Positions 47,363-56,031 of a stretch of 64,000 bases of DNA are shown here, piece after piece. The position numbers were made by a program, and so were the translations under genes. Source of the stretch: Thermococcus thioreducens (lineage in GTDB: Archaea > Methanobacteriota_B > Thermococci > Thermococcales > Thermococcaceae). The notes beneath the pieces are model-generated. The model was not told the DNA's origin and made no database searches. It saw only the letters and a list, made by a program, of their open reading frames with translations. The stretch covers positions 1,674,001-1,738,000 of the forward strand of contig NZ_CP015105.1 of assembly GCF_002214545.1 (NCBI RefSeq). The letters run 5' to 3'. The stretch's first letter is position 1. Every line of letters starts with the position of its first letter.

Positions 47363-47541
47363 CGCCCCGTTTATTATTCTTATTATCATCTCCAATTTCA
47401 GAACTGAAAAGGCATGATGTTGTGGAACTCCTCAGAGACTGGGAAACCCAAAGGGAGAACTTCCGCTTCAAGCACACGGCCAGAAAAACCCTTCGCATGC
47501 TCCGCCAGCTCTACGAGATAGGCTTCGCGAGCTTCAGCTGA
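47363..47541 (+). pseudogene. Short helical frame after iorB, possible gene remnant
   Basis: A frame running from just after iorB contains VELLRDWETQRENFRFKHTARKTLRMLRQL, which looks like coding sequence, but no good start is present and the product is under 50 residues. It may be a fragment of a lost gene. No family was recognised. Confidence 0.3.
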
Positions 47542-47600
47542 TTTTGGGGCGAGTTCCAAGGACCTTTTTTAACTTCTTACCAACGTAAATTAACTTCCCC

Positions 47601-47619
47601 GGGGTAAGCTCCTTACCCC
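47601..47619. terminator. Hairpin between convergent iorB and histone-deacetylase-like genes
   Basis: GGGGTAA and TTACCCC form a perfect 7-bp stem around a five-base loop, just before the end of the minus-strand gene. A T-rich stretch CCTTTTTTTAAC lies about 25 bases upstream on the plus strand. It could stop transcripts from both sides. Confidence 0.45.
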
Positions 47620-47626
47620 CTGTAAG

Positions 47627-48637
47627 CTACAGCCCCCACCATTCCCTGTGAACCTCTACGACACGGTGGACTGTGGACAGAGCCTCATAGCTCGGTTCTA
47701 TCGGTCTTCCCTCCGGTTTGCCCTTAAGGTAGCCGTCAATGAAAGCTGGGAGGCCCTTCATCAATCCGACGTTGTAGCCACCTTCAAGGAGAACCGCCAG
47801 GGAATAACCTGAGAGCGTCGCGCCCGCGTAGCGGAAGAACCGTTCCGTCAGTCTAAGCGTCGTGAGGCCCTCTCCGAGAAAGCCGTCAAATCCTGCTGAG
47901 ACGATCACAACATCGGGTTTCGTCTCCTCCAGGATTGGAAGAACGACCTCCATCCATGCGAGGATGTGGTCATCGTCTGCGGAGTAGTGGGGCAGGGGGA
48001 CGTTCACCTTACTCCCTTCCGCGCCTTTCCCGCCAACGTCGTGCTCGTAGCCACTCCATGGGTAGACCTCGCGCTCGTGGAGGTCGATGTGGATAACATC
48101 CCCATCGTTCCAGAATATCTCCTGGGTGCCGTTGCCGTGGTGGGCGTCGAAGTCAATCACTATGGCCTTTCCCCTGAGCTCTCTGAGGGCGAAGGCGGCG
48201 AAGGCGCTGTTGTTGAAGATGCAGAAACCGAGGGTTGGGGCGTTGAAAGCCCTCCCCGACCTGCCCGCATGGTGTCCCGGTGGTCTGACTAGGGCCAGGT
48301 ACAGTCCTTTTTTCTTCACTGCAAACTTCACGGCATCCCTTGCCGCACCAAGGGCTGTGAGGGCCGCCTCCCATGTGCCGGGGGCTACGTAGGTGTCCGG
48401 GTCGAGGTATTCAAAGGTGTTCGCCAGTTTTCTGATGCGCTCAACGTACTCCCCATCATGTATCAGAAGGATATCGGCCGGCGATACGGGTTCAGGTTCC
48501 AGAATCAGCTCGTCATTCCACAGCCCTTCTTCAGAAAGACCCCTTATAGCGTAGTCCAGCCTGCTTGGGTTCTCCGGGTGATAGCCCTCAGGTTTATGCC
48601 CGCGGAAAATAGGGGAGTAAAGAACCTGAAGGGACAA
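47627..48637 (-). CDS. Histone deacetylase family protein
   Basis: The 336-residue arginase-fold enzyme has zinc and active-site motifs RPPGHHAGRSG near residue 117, VIDFDAHHGNGTQE near residue 163, VSAGFDGFLGEG near residue 249 and LEGGYN near residue 290. Family members remove acetyl groups from proteins, polyamines or other amines; substrate is unknown. It starts with TTG seven bases after the tbp stop, so the two genes may share a transcript. Confidence 0.92.
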   Translation of the reverse strand: MSLQVLYSPIFRGHKPEGYHPENPSRLDYAIRGLSEEGLWNDELILEPEPVSPADILLIHDGEYVERIRKLANTFEYLDPDTYVAPGTWEAALTALGAARDAVKFAVKKKGLYLALVRPPGHHAGRSGRAFNAPTLGFCIFNNSAFAAFALRELRGKAIVIDFDAHHGNGTQEIFWNDGDVIHIDLHEREVYPWSGYEHDVGGKGAEGSKVNVPLPHYSADDDHILAWMEVVLPILEETKPDVVIVSAGFDGFLGEGLTTLRLTERFFRYAGATLSGYSLAVLLEGGYNVGLMKGLPAFIDGYLKGKPEGRPIEPSYEALSTVHRVVEVHREWWGL

Positions 48638-48644
48638 GAGGGTT

Positions 48645-49217
48645 TCACCACTCCTCCTCTTCCTCTATAAGGCCGTACTTCTCCAGCTCGCGGAGGAGCT
48701 TTCTGACGGCCTCCCAGGCGTCGTGCTCGCTCTTGGCTCCAGAGCAGACGATCTTCCCGGACGAGAAGAGAAGTATTACCGCCCTCGGCTCCTTTACACG
48801 GTATATGACGCCGGGGAACTGCTCGGGTTCATACTCACAGTTCGGCAGGCTCAGAGCGACGGCATCGAGGTTGAACTCCATGCCTATGTCGCCGCTGAAG
48901 ACCATGTTCTGGATGTCTATCTGCGGTGCGCGCTGGAACTTGGCGCCTATCTTCTTGAGCATCTGGATGAGCTTGTTGACAGCGCGCTCTATGTCCTCGA
49001 CGCTCTTGGCGCCGGTGACGACGAGCTTGCCGGAGCTGAATATAAGGAGCGCCACCTTTGGCTCCTCAAAGCGGCATATTATCCCCGGGAACTCCTCGGG
49101 GTTGTACTTGGAGTTGGGACATATCTCTATGACCTTCTCAAGGTTCAGCTGCGTAAAGAGATCCACAGAAGCGACGATGTTCTCGATTCTGAGCTTTACA
49201 TTGCTCATGTCGACCAA
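48645..49217 (-). CDS. tbp: TATA-binding protein
   Basis: TBP binds the archaeal TATA box and starts transcription. The two pseudo-repeats read [17 protein letters not shown] to [14 protein letters not shown] and [17 protein letters not shown] to [15 protein letters not shown], and the tail is acidic (EEEEEW). Start: GGAGGTG lies six bases before a TTG, giving [10 protein letters not shown], the N-terminus of the Pyrococcus protein; an ATG nine bases later is too far from that site. Confidence 0.96.
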   Translation of the reverse strand: MVDMSNVKLRIENIVASVDLFTQLNLEKVIEICPNSKYNPEEFPGIICRFEEPKVALLIFSSGKLVVTGAKSVEDIERAVNKLIQMLKKIGAKFQRAPQIDIQNMVFSGDIGMEFNLDAVALSLPNCEYEPEQFPGVIYRVKEPRAVILLFSSGKIVCSGAKSEHDAWEAVRKLLRELEKYGLIEEEEEW

Positions 49218-49354
49218 GGCTTACACCTCCAGATGGTGGGTTTAAAAACCCTTTATAAATGAGACGGGTTGAGTTTTTAAAGCTTTAGGTCTCTGAGTCG
49301 ATGAAACCTCAGGTGAGAAGGCTTAAAAGGTGCCGGCACAAGGAGAGCACGGTG

Positions 49355-49774
49355 ATGCCTGTGAGAAACACGATGGTTTTAGTAAGGACCGACAACTTCC
49401 AGAAGGCCAGCATAGCATTGGCTGACCTCGTCCGCTACGGTGGCATGCAGATACGCGGCGACCCTAGGATACTACCGCCTGCACTTTCGGACTGGGCTTT
49501 TGAAAAGATAAGCGGTGAGAAGCCGAGGAGGCGCTTCAGGGCCCACGTGATTGCCCAGATAGACCTACCGCCTGCAAAGGCCATCGGCAGGCTTATGGAC
49601 ATCCATCCACCGGCGCACGTTCTCGTGATCCCACCGGACACCGAAGTCTGGGAGGAGCTGATGCGCCTCTGGGGGAGCTTCGAGAAGCTACGCGGGTTCC
49701 ATCCGCCAAAGAGAACCAAGGCAGAGGAGCTCAGGAAGAAGAGGGAGGAAGAGGAAGGGCTGGAGGAGTTCTAG
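49355..49774 (+). CDS. Conserved protein, possibly DUF356
   Basis: The 139-residue soluble protein (MVLVRTDNFQKASIALADLVRYG, then DPRILPPALSDWAFEKI and HPPAHVLVIPPDTEVWEELM) ends in a Lys/Glu helix. Its N-terminal pattern recalls the archaeal DUF356 group, but I am not certain. Function is unknown. A GTG six bases later is an alternative start. It is divergent from tbp. Confidence 0.68.
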   Translation: MPVRNTMVLVRTDNFQKASIALADLVRYGGMQIRGDPRILPPALSDWAFEKISGEKPRRRFRAHVIAQIDLPPAKAIGRLMDIHPPAHVLVIPPDTEVWEELMRLWGSFEKLRGFHPPKRTKAEELRKKREEEEGLEEF

Positions 49775-50227
49775 GGAATGACCCTTAGACCCTCTTTTTC
49801 TCCCGCGTTTTTAAGGTCATCATCCAACGTTCCTAAGGTACTAACCTCATAAACAAGGCATGTAGCTAGGATTATGGCATCGTTTGGAAGTAGGTTGTGT
49901 TCCCTCATAAGCTCATAAGAGAGTCCGAGAACCTCGTCATCTGCAGGTAGTATGTGAAACTGTTCAATGAAATCTTTTGGCTCGTTAGAAAGTATCACAG
50001 TGCTCATTTCCCCGCGCTTTTTGATTGTAAACGGCGAACGTCCGGTCTTAAGGGCAATGTAATGAAAAAGGAACTCGCTGAAGACTATGTCGTTAATGAG
50101 GGGAACCATACCCTTATTTTGAAATCTCCTCAAAGAGGGAAACCGCCAGGGGATTACCTTTCAAACCCTCAATTAAAACAGATGAATCCACGAAGATTAA
50201 CTTATTGGGGGTACCACTCTTCTTCAT
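49771..50227 (-). pseudogene. VapC-like PIN toxin split by a frameshift
   Basis: The first 37 residues (LIFVDSSVLIEGLKGNPLA) hold the first PIN aspartate, then hit TAA at 50114-50116. The sequence continues in a second frame (NDIVFSEFLFHYIALKTG, LPNDAIILATC, TLDDDLKNAG) with all remaining acidic residues. Removing one base near 50112-50120, in an A/T run, would restore one chain of about 150 residues. It could be a true mutation, a sequencing error or, less likely, programmed frameshifting. Confidence 0.75.
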
Positions 50228-50372
50228 TTACATCCCCCTTGAATCTGCCGAGGTACTTGGAGAGAACATCCCTTTTCAGCCCTTTTCCAAGCTCCCTCTC
50301 AACTAGAATCTCAATTTTCCTCCTAAGGATTCGTTCCATCCAAGGGGGAACCTTCACAACTATCTCGCCCAT
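50202..50372 (-). CDS. VapB-like antitoxin (56 aa)
   Basis: A 56-residue protein: a short strand GEIVVKVPPWMERILRRK, then helices and an acidic tail that would thread into the PIN active site. It overlaps the toxin start by 26 bases. With the toxin frameshifted, it may be a leftover antitoxin. Confidence 0.72.
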   Translation of the reverse strand: MGEIVVKVPPWMERILRRKIEILVERELGKGLKRDVLSKYLGRFKGDVNEEEWYPQ

Positions 50373-50415
50373 GAGACCCCCTAGGAAGAATTAAAACGAA
50401 AGGCAATTTAAACTT

Positions 50416-50958
50416 TCACTTCTTCTTCCGCTTCCGTATCCTGATGTTCGCTATGTCCCCGAGCGTCGGCTCGTAGTCCTTCGGGATGGTCTTCTTCTCA
50501 AGGAGCTCCCCACCTTCGGCCTCAATGAGGGTTATCTTGAAGTACTTCTCCAGCTTCCTGGCCTCCTTTATCGTCGGCTCGCGGTAGCCGTGGGCTATTG
50601 CCCTCAAATCGTTCATCGAGAGGCCGATCTCGTGGGACAGCTCCTCGTAGCTCTTACCCGAGCGCTGTATCGCCCTGTAAACCCTCTCGGCGTAGTCCTC
50701 GACTATCTCCTCGGTGTAGAGCGGCCTCTCGGTTCTGGGTTTGGGCGGCCTAGGCCTTGAGGCCGGTCTGGAGTATGCTCTCCTGACGGGCTGTCTGCCG
50801 GTGGGCATTATGCTGAAGGTTCCGGGCTTTTTTCCACCGTATTTCTCATAACAGCGGTTGCAAACGAGAATCTCAGCACCCTCAAGCCTTATCCTGTGCC
50901 CCTGCCCCCTTATTGGAGCACCACATATCTCGCAGTATCTGGGCTTGGCTTTCCCCAT
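50416..50958 (-). CDS. mbf1: Multiprotein bridging factor 1 (MBF1)
   Basis: The 180-residue protein has an N-terminal zinc ribbon (CEICGAPIRG and CNRCYEKYG), a Pro/Arg linker and a C-terminal helix-turn-helix (VYRAIQRSGKSYEELSHEIGLSMNDLRAIAHGYREP). Archaeal MBF1 links TBP and other factors, or acts on the ribosome. GGTGG precedes the ATG. It is divergent from the acetyltransferase gene. Confidence 0.9.
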   Translation of the reverse strand: MGKAKPRYCEICGAPIRGQGHRIRLEGAEILVCNRCYEKYGGKKPGTFSIMPTGRQPVRRAYSRPASRPRPPKPRTERPLYTEEIVEDYAERVYRAIQRSGKSYEELSHEIGLSMNDLRAIAHGYREPTIKEARKLEKYFKITLIEAEGGELLEKKTIPKDYEPTLGDIANIRIRKRKKK

Positions 50959-51028
50959 CTCAACCACCTTCTTGCTCCACTTAAGGCTCGAAGTCAGGCT
51001 TTTTAAACCCCTCGATGAGCTTATATTG

Positions 51029-51535
51029 ATGAGCGGGGTAAGGACAGAGAAGCTCCAAAGGCTCGACCAGGAAACGCTGGAGAGGCTCATTGAGATATAC
51101 ATGAGGGGATACGAGGGCATGCGCGAGTACGGCGGTGAAGGGGAGAGCTACGCGAAGCGCTACCTCAGGTGGTGCTGGGACAAGGCAAAGGACGGCTTTT
51201 TCATCGCGAAGGTAGGTGACGAGATAGCGGGCTTTATAGTCTGCGACAACGACTGGTACAGCAAGTACGAAGGAAGAACGGTCGGAGCTATCCACGAGTT
51301 CGTGGTGGACAAGCGGTTCCAGGGGCATGGAATAGGCCACAGGCTCATGGAAAAGTGCCTGGAGTACCTGGGGGAGCACAACGACAGAGTAGAGCTGTGG
51401 GTGGGGGAGAAGAACAAAAAGGCCATCAGGTTCTACGAGGATTACGGGTTCAAACGCGTCGGCCAGAGCGGGATATGGGTTCGAATGGTGAAAGACCTGC
51501 GAAGGGATGACATACCCCCAGAAAAAGGGAAGTAG
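51029..51535 (+). CDS. GNAT family N-acetyltransferase
   Basis: The 168-residue protein has the acetyl-CoA motif IHEFVVDKRFQGHGIGHRLM near residue 94 and LWVGEKNKKAIRFYEDYGFKRVG near residue 127. Substrate is unknown; protein N-termini or ribosomal proteins are possible. The ATG fits the frame start after a TATA-like ATATTG stretch. Confidence 0.88.
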   Translation: MSGVRTEKLQRLDQETLERLIEIYMRGYEGMREYGGEGESYAKRYLRWCWDKAKDGFFIAKVGDEIAGFIVCDNDWYSKYEGRTVGAIHEFVVDKRFQGHGIGHRLMEKCLEYLGEHNDRVELWVGEKNKKAIRFYEDYGFKRVGQSGIWVRMVKDLRRDDIPPEKGK

Positions 51536-51543
51536 GTGGTTTG

Positions 51544-51837
51544 ATGTCCTGCATAAAACCGCCCGAGCCCGGGAAGGTGAGGGACTTGAGGGAAGAAAGT
51601 TTCATACGTGAAGGAAAAGGAAAGTTGAGGGTCGTTATAGAGAGCGAAGGGGAGCGGATTGAGGCCACTATGAACGGCTCTCTGAAGAGCGTCAGCGAGA
51701 TAGCGGAGATGCTGGGCGTCGAGGTGCAGAACGGGAGAATAGAGGCCGTCGTCGACGGTGTGAAGGTCAGCGCCGAGCACGGAAAGCTGGAGATGGAGTT
51801 CGAGAACGGGGACAGGCTGAGGATTGAGAAGGCCTGA
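51544..51837 (+). CDS. Small conserved protein, unknown
   Basis: The 97-residue protein is beta-rich, with KLRVVIESEGERIEATMNGSLKSVSEIAEMLGVEV in the middle. I do not recognise it. AGGTGG lies four bases before the ATG. It follows the acetyltransferase by eight bases. Confidence 0.62.
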   Translation: MSCIKPPEPGKVRDLREESFIREGKGKLRVVIESEGERIEATMNGSLKSVSEIAEMLGVEVQNGRIEAVVDGVKVSAEHGKLEMEFENGDRLRIEKA

Positions 51838-51874
51838 GCCACGTTGAGTATAAAAAGGAGGCAGAAAAAGGCCT

Positions 51875-52279
51875 TCACTTCACAGGCGGCCTGAACTTGT
51901 AGCCATAGAGGATTATTCCGTCCTCCTCGAACTCCCTTATCTTCTTGGTGACGACCTCGACCTCCATGCCGAAGTCTATCTCTTCTGGGTCAACGTCGGT
52001 GAGCTGAGCCAGAACCACCGGGCCCTCTTCAAGCTCTATCAGCGCCAGGGGGAAGGGCTTGTAGTACTCGAAGCCGCTCGGCGGGTTCCTCACTATCGTC
52101 CAGCTTATGACCCTGCCCTTTCCGCTCAGCTCGATTTCCTCGACGTTCCTTGAGCCGCAGACAGGACAGATCGACCTCTTGGGGAAGTGGACGTGACCGT
52201 TCTCGCACTTTCCACCTATGAGCCTGTACTTCTCACGGAAGTGCCTCCAGTAGCGGGAAACCTGCATCGGGCGCGCCAT
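51875..52279 (-). CDS. DUF35 OB-fold/zinc-ribbon adaptor of thiolase and HMG-CoA synthase
   Basis: The 134-residue protein has a zinc ribbon (CENGHVHFPKRSICPVCG; Cys-x4-His variant) and an OB fold (GKGRVISWTIVRNPPSGF). In methanogens DUF35 proteins hold thiolase and HMG-CoA synthase in one complex that channels acetoacetyl-CoA. It lies one base after thiolase, matching that arrangement. Confidence 0.9.
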   Translation of the reverse strand: MARPMQVSRYWRHFREKYRLIGGKCENGHVHFPKRSICPVCGSRNVEEIELSGKGRVISWTIVRNPPSGFEYYKPFPLALIELEEGPVVLAQLTDVDPEEIDFGMEVEVVTKKIREFEEDGIILYGYKFRPPVK

Positions 52280-52280
52280 T

Positions 52281-53441
52281 TCAGACCCTCCTAAAGACGT
52301 TGACCGTTATGTTCGAACCGGTTCCACCTATGTTCTGGGTCAGACCGATTTCCGCATCGGGCACCTGGCTCGGCGCCTCGCCGCGGAGCTGGAGTACTGC
52401 CTCAACAGTCTGGTAAACGCCGGTGGCTCCGACCGGATGACCGCGAGCCTTGAGACCTCCCATAGTCTGTATTGGATAGTCGGCGTCAATGGCTATCTGG
52501 CCTTCTCTAGCTAACTTCGATCCCTCCCCCTTCTTGGCAACCCCGAGGGCTTCGAGGCTTAAAGCGGCCATGACGGTGAATGCATCGTGGACCTCGAAGA
52601 AGTCGATGTCCTTCGCCTCAACGCCGGCCATTCTGTAGGCCCTCTCGGCGGCCACTTTGGCGGCCTTGAGGGTGAGTAAATCCTCCCTGCTGGCGAGGCT
52701 TATGGTGTCTATGGCGCGCCCCATTCCAGCCACTTCAACCCACTTCTCCTTCGGAACGCCGAGCTCCTTAGCCTTCTCCGGAGTGGTGATTATCACCGAT
52801 GCCGCACCATCGCTGACCGGTGAGGCGTCGAAGAGCTTGAGCGGGTCGGCAACGTAGGGGCTCTTGAGGACGGTCTCAACCTTAATCGGGCGCTTGAACA
52901 TGGCGTAGGGGTTCTTGGCACCGTTGGCGTGCGCGTTGACTGCGAACAAAGCTAAATCCTCCTCAGTGTAGCCGTAGGTCTTCATGTAGTAGCGCATCAC
53001 GAGCGCGTTTAAGGCAACAAAGCTCGCCCCGTGGAAGAGCTCCCACTCGGCGTCGGCCGCGTAGGCGAGGTACCTAGTGGCGTCGCTCGGCCAGGCGTCG
53101 GTCATCTTCTCGACGCCAACCACCGCAACCACATCTTCCAGCCCGCTGAGAACGGCCTTGACTCCCTCCTGGACGGCGGCACCTCCGCTCGCACAGGCTG
53201 CCTCTATCTTGACAGCCGGGATGTTTCCGAGTCCGGCCCAGTCCGCTATGAGGGCTCCGAGGTTCTCCTGTTCAACGAAGGGGCCGGAAATCATGTTTCC
53301 GACGTAGAGGGAGTCGACCTTATCTATTCCAGCGTCTTCCATCGCGTTGAGGAGCGCCTCCACAGCGAGATCCCTCAATCCGAGCTTCCAGTGCTCGCCA
53401 ACCGGAGTCATACCGGCACCGATTATGACTGCCTTCCTCAT
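52281..53441 (-). CDS. Acetyl-CoA acetyltransferase (thiolase)
   Basis: The enzyme joins two acetyl-CoA into acetoacetyl-CoA, the first step of the mevalonate route to archaeal lipids. The 386-residue chain has the catalytic Cys in VKIEAACASGGAAVQEG near residue 86, the His in GGLKARGHPVGATG near residue 335 and NIGGTGSN at the end. ATG chosen after GAGGTGG. It lies ten bases after HMG-CoA synthase on the same strand. Confidence 0.93.
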   Translation of the reverse strand: MRKAVIIGAGMTPVGEHWKLGLRDLAVEALLNAMEDAGIDKVDSLYVGNMISGPFVEQENLGALIADWAGLGNIPAVKIEAACASGGAAVQEGVKAVLSGLEDVVAVVGVEKMTDAWPSDATRYLAYAADAEWELFHGASFVALNALVMRYYMKTYGYTEEDLALFAVNAHANGAKNPYAMFKRPIKVETVLKSPYVADPLKLFDASPVSDGAASVIITTPEKAKELGVPKEKWVEVAGMGRAIDTISLASREDLLTLKAAKVAAERAYRMAGVEAKDIDFFEVHDAFTVMAALSLEALGVAKKGEGSKLAREGQIAIDADYPIQTMGGLKARGHPVGATGVYQTVEAVLQLRGEAPSQVPDAEIGLTQNIGGTGSNITVNVFRRV

Positions 53442-53451
53442 ACCAACCACC

Positions 53452-54504
53452 TCACATGATGAACTTTCTCCTCGCCTTCGCGTAGAGGGCGTAGTCTATG
53501 TACTTCTTCCTGTTCACGTAGTCCATGGTCTTCGGAGCCAGCTCACGCTTCTCCTCAATGGCGTCCTGGACGACAACGCTGAAGGCGTCGCTCCCCGCGC
53601 CGGAACCGAAGGAGACCCACAGGATCCTGTCGCCGGGCTTGGCTATGTCCAGAACTGCCGATACGCCGACCATCGTCGCACCGCTGTAGGTGTTCCCGAT
53701 GATTCCGGTGAGCAGGCCGGGCAGAACCTTCTCCCTCGGAATGCCGAGGATTTTGGCAACGGTGAGCGGGAACTTGACGTTCGGCTGGTGGAAGACGGCA
53801 TAGTCAAAGTCATTCACCGTTAAACCGAGCTCCTCCATGAGGGTCTTGGCCGCGTTGACTATGTGGTGGAAGTAGGCCGGCTCGCCGGTGAACCTGTTCC
53901 CGTGCCTCGGGTAGTGCTCGTGCTGGCGCCTCCAGAAGTCGGGGGTATCTGTAACGTAGGAGTAGCTGCCCTCAAAGTACGCCACGGTATCGGAGCTCTT
54001 GGGACCCACTATGAATGCCGCTCCTCCCGCTCCGGCTGTGAACTCGAGGTGGTCGCCGGGCCTTCCCTGGGCTGTATCAGCGCCAATTGCCATCGCGTAG
54101 TCGGCCATCTCCGAGCCGACGAAGCCTATGGCCGTCTGAAGTGCCTCGGTTCCGGCCTTACAGGCGAACTCGAAGTCGGCGGTGCTTACATCGGGAGTTG
54201 CACCTATGGCCTCGGCAATGACCGTGCCGGTGGGCTTGACCGCGTATGGCTTGCTCTCGCTTCCGAACCAGACGGCGCGGATAAGCTTCGGGTCTATCCC
54301 TGCTCTCCTGAGGGCGTTTCTCGCCGCTTCAATCCCTATGGTGAGTGCGTCCTCGTCAAGGCCGGGGACTGCCTTCTCCTGTATCGGGAAGCTCGAAACC
54401 CCCCAAACGCGTCCTATCTCTTCCGCCTTGATTCTATACATCGGGACGTAGGCACCGTAGCCGACGATGCCGACTTCGCGCCTTGGCTTCAGGAGCTTTT
54501 TCAT
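53452..54504 (-). CDS. Hydroxymethylglutaryl-CoA synthase
   Basis: HMG-CoA synthase condenses acetyl-CoA with acetoacetyl-CoA. The 350-residue archaeal type has the catalytic Cys in [17 protein letters not shown] near residue 114, the His in [12 protein letters not shown] near residue 240 and [15 protein letters not shown]. It leads the three-gene mevalonate operon, whose promoter lies between it and the TIGR00266 gene. Confidence 0.94.
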   Translation of the reverse strand: MKKLLKPRREVGIVGYGAYVPMYRIKAEEIGRVWGVSSFPIQEKAVPGLDEDALTIGIEAARNALRRAGIDPKLIRAVWFGSESKPYAVKPTGTVIAEAIGATPDVSTADFEFACKAGTEALQTAIGFVGSEMADYAMAIGADTAQGRPGDHLEFTAGAGGAAFIVGPKSSDTVAYFEGSYSYVTDTPDFWRRQHEHYPRHGNRFTGEPAYFHHIVNAAKTLMEELGLTVNDFDYAVFHQPNVKFPLTVAKILGIPREKVLPGLLTGIIGNTYSGATMVGVSAVLDIAKPGDRILWVSFGSGAGSDAFSVVVQDAIEEKRELAPKTMDYVNRKKYIDYALYAKARRKFIM

Positions 54505-54656
54505 GGTGCATCACCCACAAAAGCTGAACGTGACTTCGGCTAAGGTTGAGGGGCGCGTTATAAAAGTCTTTCGGTGAAAGTAAAAGGTTTTTTCGACGAT
54601 TGGCTATACCGACGTATATAAAGGTTGACGGCAACCCTTTACCCGGGTGAATCGGA

Positions 54657-55328
54657 ATGAAGTACGAGATAAGGCACAGGCCGAGCTTCTCCCTGCTTGA
54701 GGTGGAGCTTGAGAGGGGCGAGGCCATACAGGCGGAGTCCGGGGCCATGGTTCACATGAGCCCCACGATAAAGCTCGAAACCAAGGCAAAGGGAGGCGTT
54801 TTTGGGGCCTTAAAGCGTTCGGTACTCGGTGGAGAGAGCTTCTTCATAAACACCTTTAGGGCCGAGGATGGCCCTGGAAGTGTCGGGCTGGCGCCCGCGT
54901 ATCCCGGCGACATCGAGGTCTTTGAACTGGACGGGACACTCTACGCCCAGAGCGGTGCTTTCCTGGCGGGCTCGGAAGGGATAAGCATCGACACCAAGTG
55001 GGGCGGTGCGAAGACCTTCTTTGGACGGGAGGGTCTGTTCCTCCTCAAGATGACGGGAAGGGGGCTCGTGTTCCTCTCCAGCTTTGGGGCAATATATAAG
55101 AAGGAGCTCCACAACGAGCGCTTCGTGATAGACACCGGCCACATGGTGGCCTTCAGCGAGGGGCTGGACTTTAGCATAAAACGGGTCGGAGGGCTCAAGA
55201 GCACGCTCTTCAGCGGTGAGGGACTAGTTGCCGAGTTCTACGGAACGGGGACGCTCTACATCCAGACACGCAGTGTGGACAGCTTTATAGGCTGGATAGC
55301 CCCACACCTGCCGACAAAAAGGGAATGA
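54657..55328 (+). CDS. TIGR00266/AIM24 family protein
   Basis: The 223-residue beta-rich protein begins MKYEIRHRPSFSLLEVEL and includes GESFFINTFRAEDGPGSVGLAPAYPGD, the family core. Members resemble mitochondrial AIM24 and have no settled role. A TATA-like GTATATAAAGG precedes the start. It is convergent with fibrillarin. Confidence 0.88.
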   Translation: MKYEIRHRPSFSLLEVELERGEAIQAESGAMVHMSPTIKLETKAKGGVFGALKRSVLGGESFFINTFRAEDGPGSVGLAPAYPGDIEVFELDGTLYAQSGAFLAGSEGISIDTKWGGAKTFFGREGLFLLKMTGRGLVFLSSFGAIYKKELHNERFVIDTGHMVAFSEGLDFSIKRVGGLKSTLFSGEGLVAEFYGTGTLYIQTRSVDSFIGWIAPHLPTKRE

Positions 55329-55345
55329 AAAACAAAGGTTCTTTT

Positions 55346-56026
55346 TCATTTCTTTCTAACCACGAACAGCGCGTGGTCCTTCTCGTAGGGCTCAAGCGAA
55401 AGCCTCTCGACGACCTCAAAGTAGCTGGCTAACTCTTTCTCGACCTCCTTGAAGACCTGCTCGGGCTCCTTGGTGACGTCGATGCTCCTACTCTTGACGC
55501 TTATCATGCCGTAGCCGCCGCTCTTGAGGAAGACCTTTGCGTTGTCGATGAGTATCTTCGCCTGCGTAGGCTGAGCGACGTCCTCGAAGATGACGTCAAC
55601 CTTGGGAACCAGCGCGCGGTAGCCTTCGGGCTTGGTGGCGTCGCCGAGTATCGGCACGATGTTCCTGCGCTCGTCAACAAGCGGGACGAGCTCCCTCAGA
55701 ACCCTCGGCGAGAACTCGACGCCGAATACCTTCCCCTCCCAGCCGACAATGTCGCTGACGTGGCTCGCGGTGGTACCGCTCGCGACTCCGAGGTAGAGAA
55801 CCTTTGAGCCGGGCTTTATCGGGAAGTTCTTGAGGCCGTTGAGTATCGCAGCAGCGAGCTTTGAGCGCCTCGGGTTCCAGACCCTGTACTCCTCGTCCTC
55901 GAACTTGATCAGCCTCTCACCGTAGACCTTCTGGCCCGGAACGAGGTTTTTCGTTGCGATTTTCTCGCTACCGTCCTCATCAACAAAGACGTAAACGCCC
56001 GGGAACTTGCCCTTCCTAATCCTCAT
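55346..56026 (-). CDS. flpA: Fibrillarin-like rRNA/tRNA 2'-O-methyltransferase
   Basis: FlpA is the SAM-dependent enzyme of the C/D RNP. The 226-residue chain has [20 protein letters not shown] near residue 76 (SAM site), [15 protein letters not shown] near residue 149 and [16 protein letters not shown]-type C-terminal residues (with [10 protein letters not shown]). It follows nop5 by five bases on the same strand. Confidence 0.95.
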   Translation of the reverse strand: MRIRKGKFPGVYVFVDEDGSEKIATKNLVPGQKVYGERLIKFEDEEYRVWNPRRSKLAAAILNGLKNFPIKPGSKVLYLGVASGTTASHVSDIVGWEGKVFGVEFSPRVLRELVPLVDERRNIVPILGDATKPEGYRALVPKVDVIFEDVAQPTQAKILIDNAKVFLKSGGYGMISVKSRSIDVTKEPEQVFKEVEKELASYFEVVERLSLEPYEKDHALFVVRKK

Positions 56027-56031
56027 CTACC

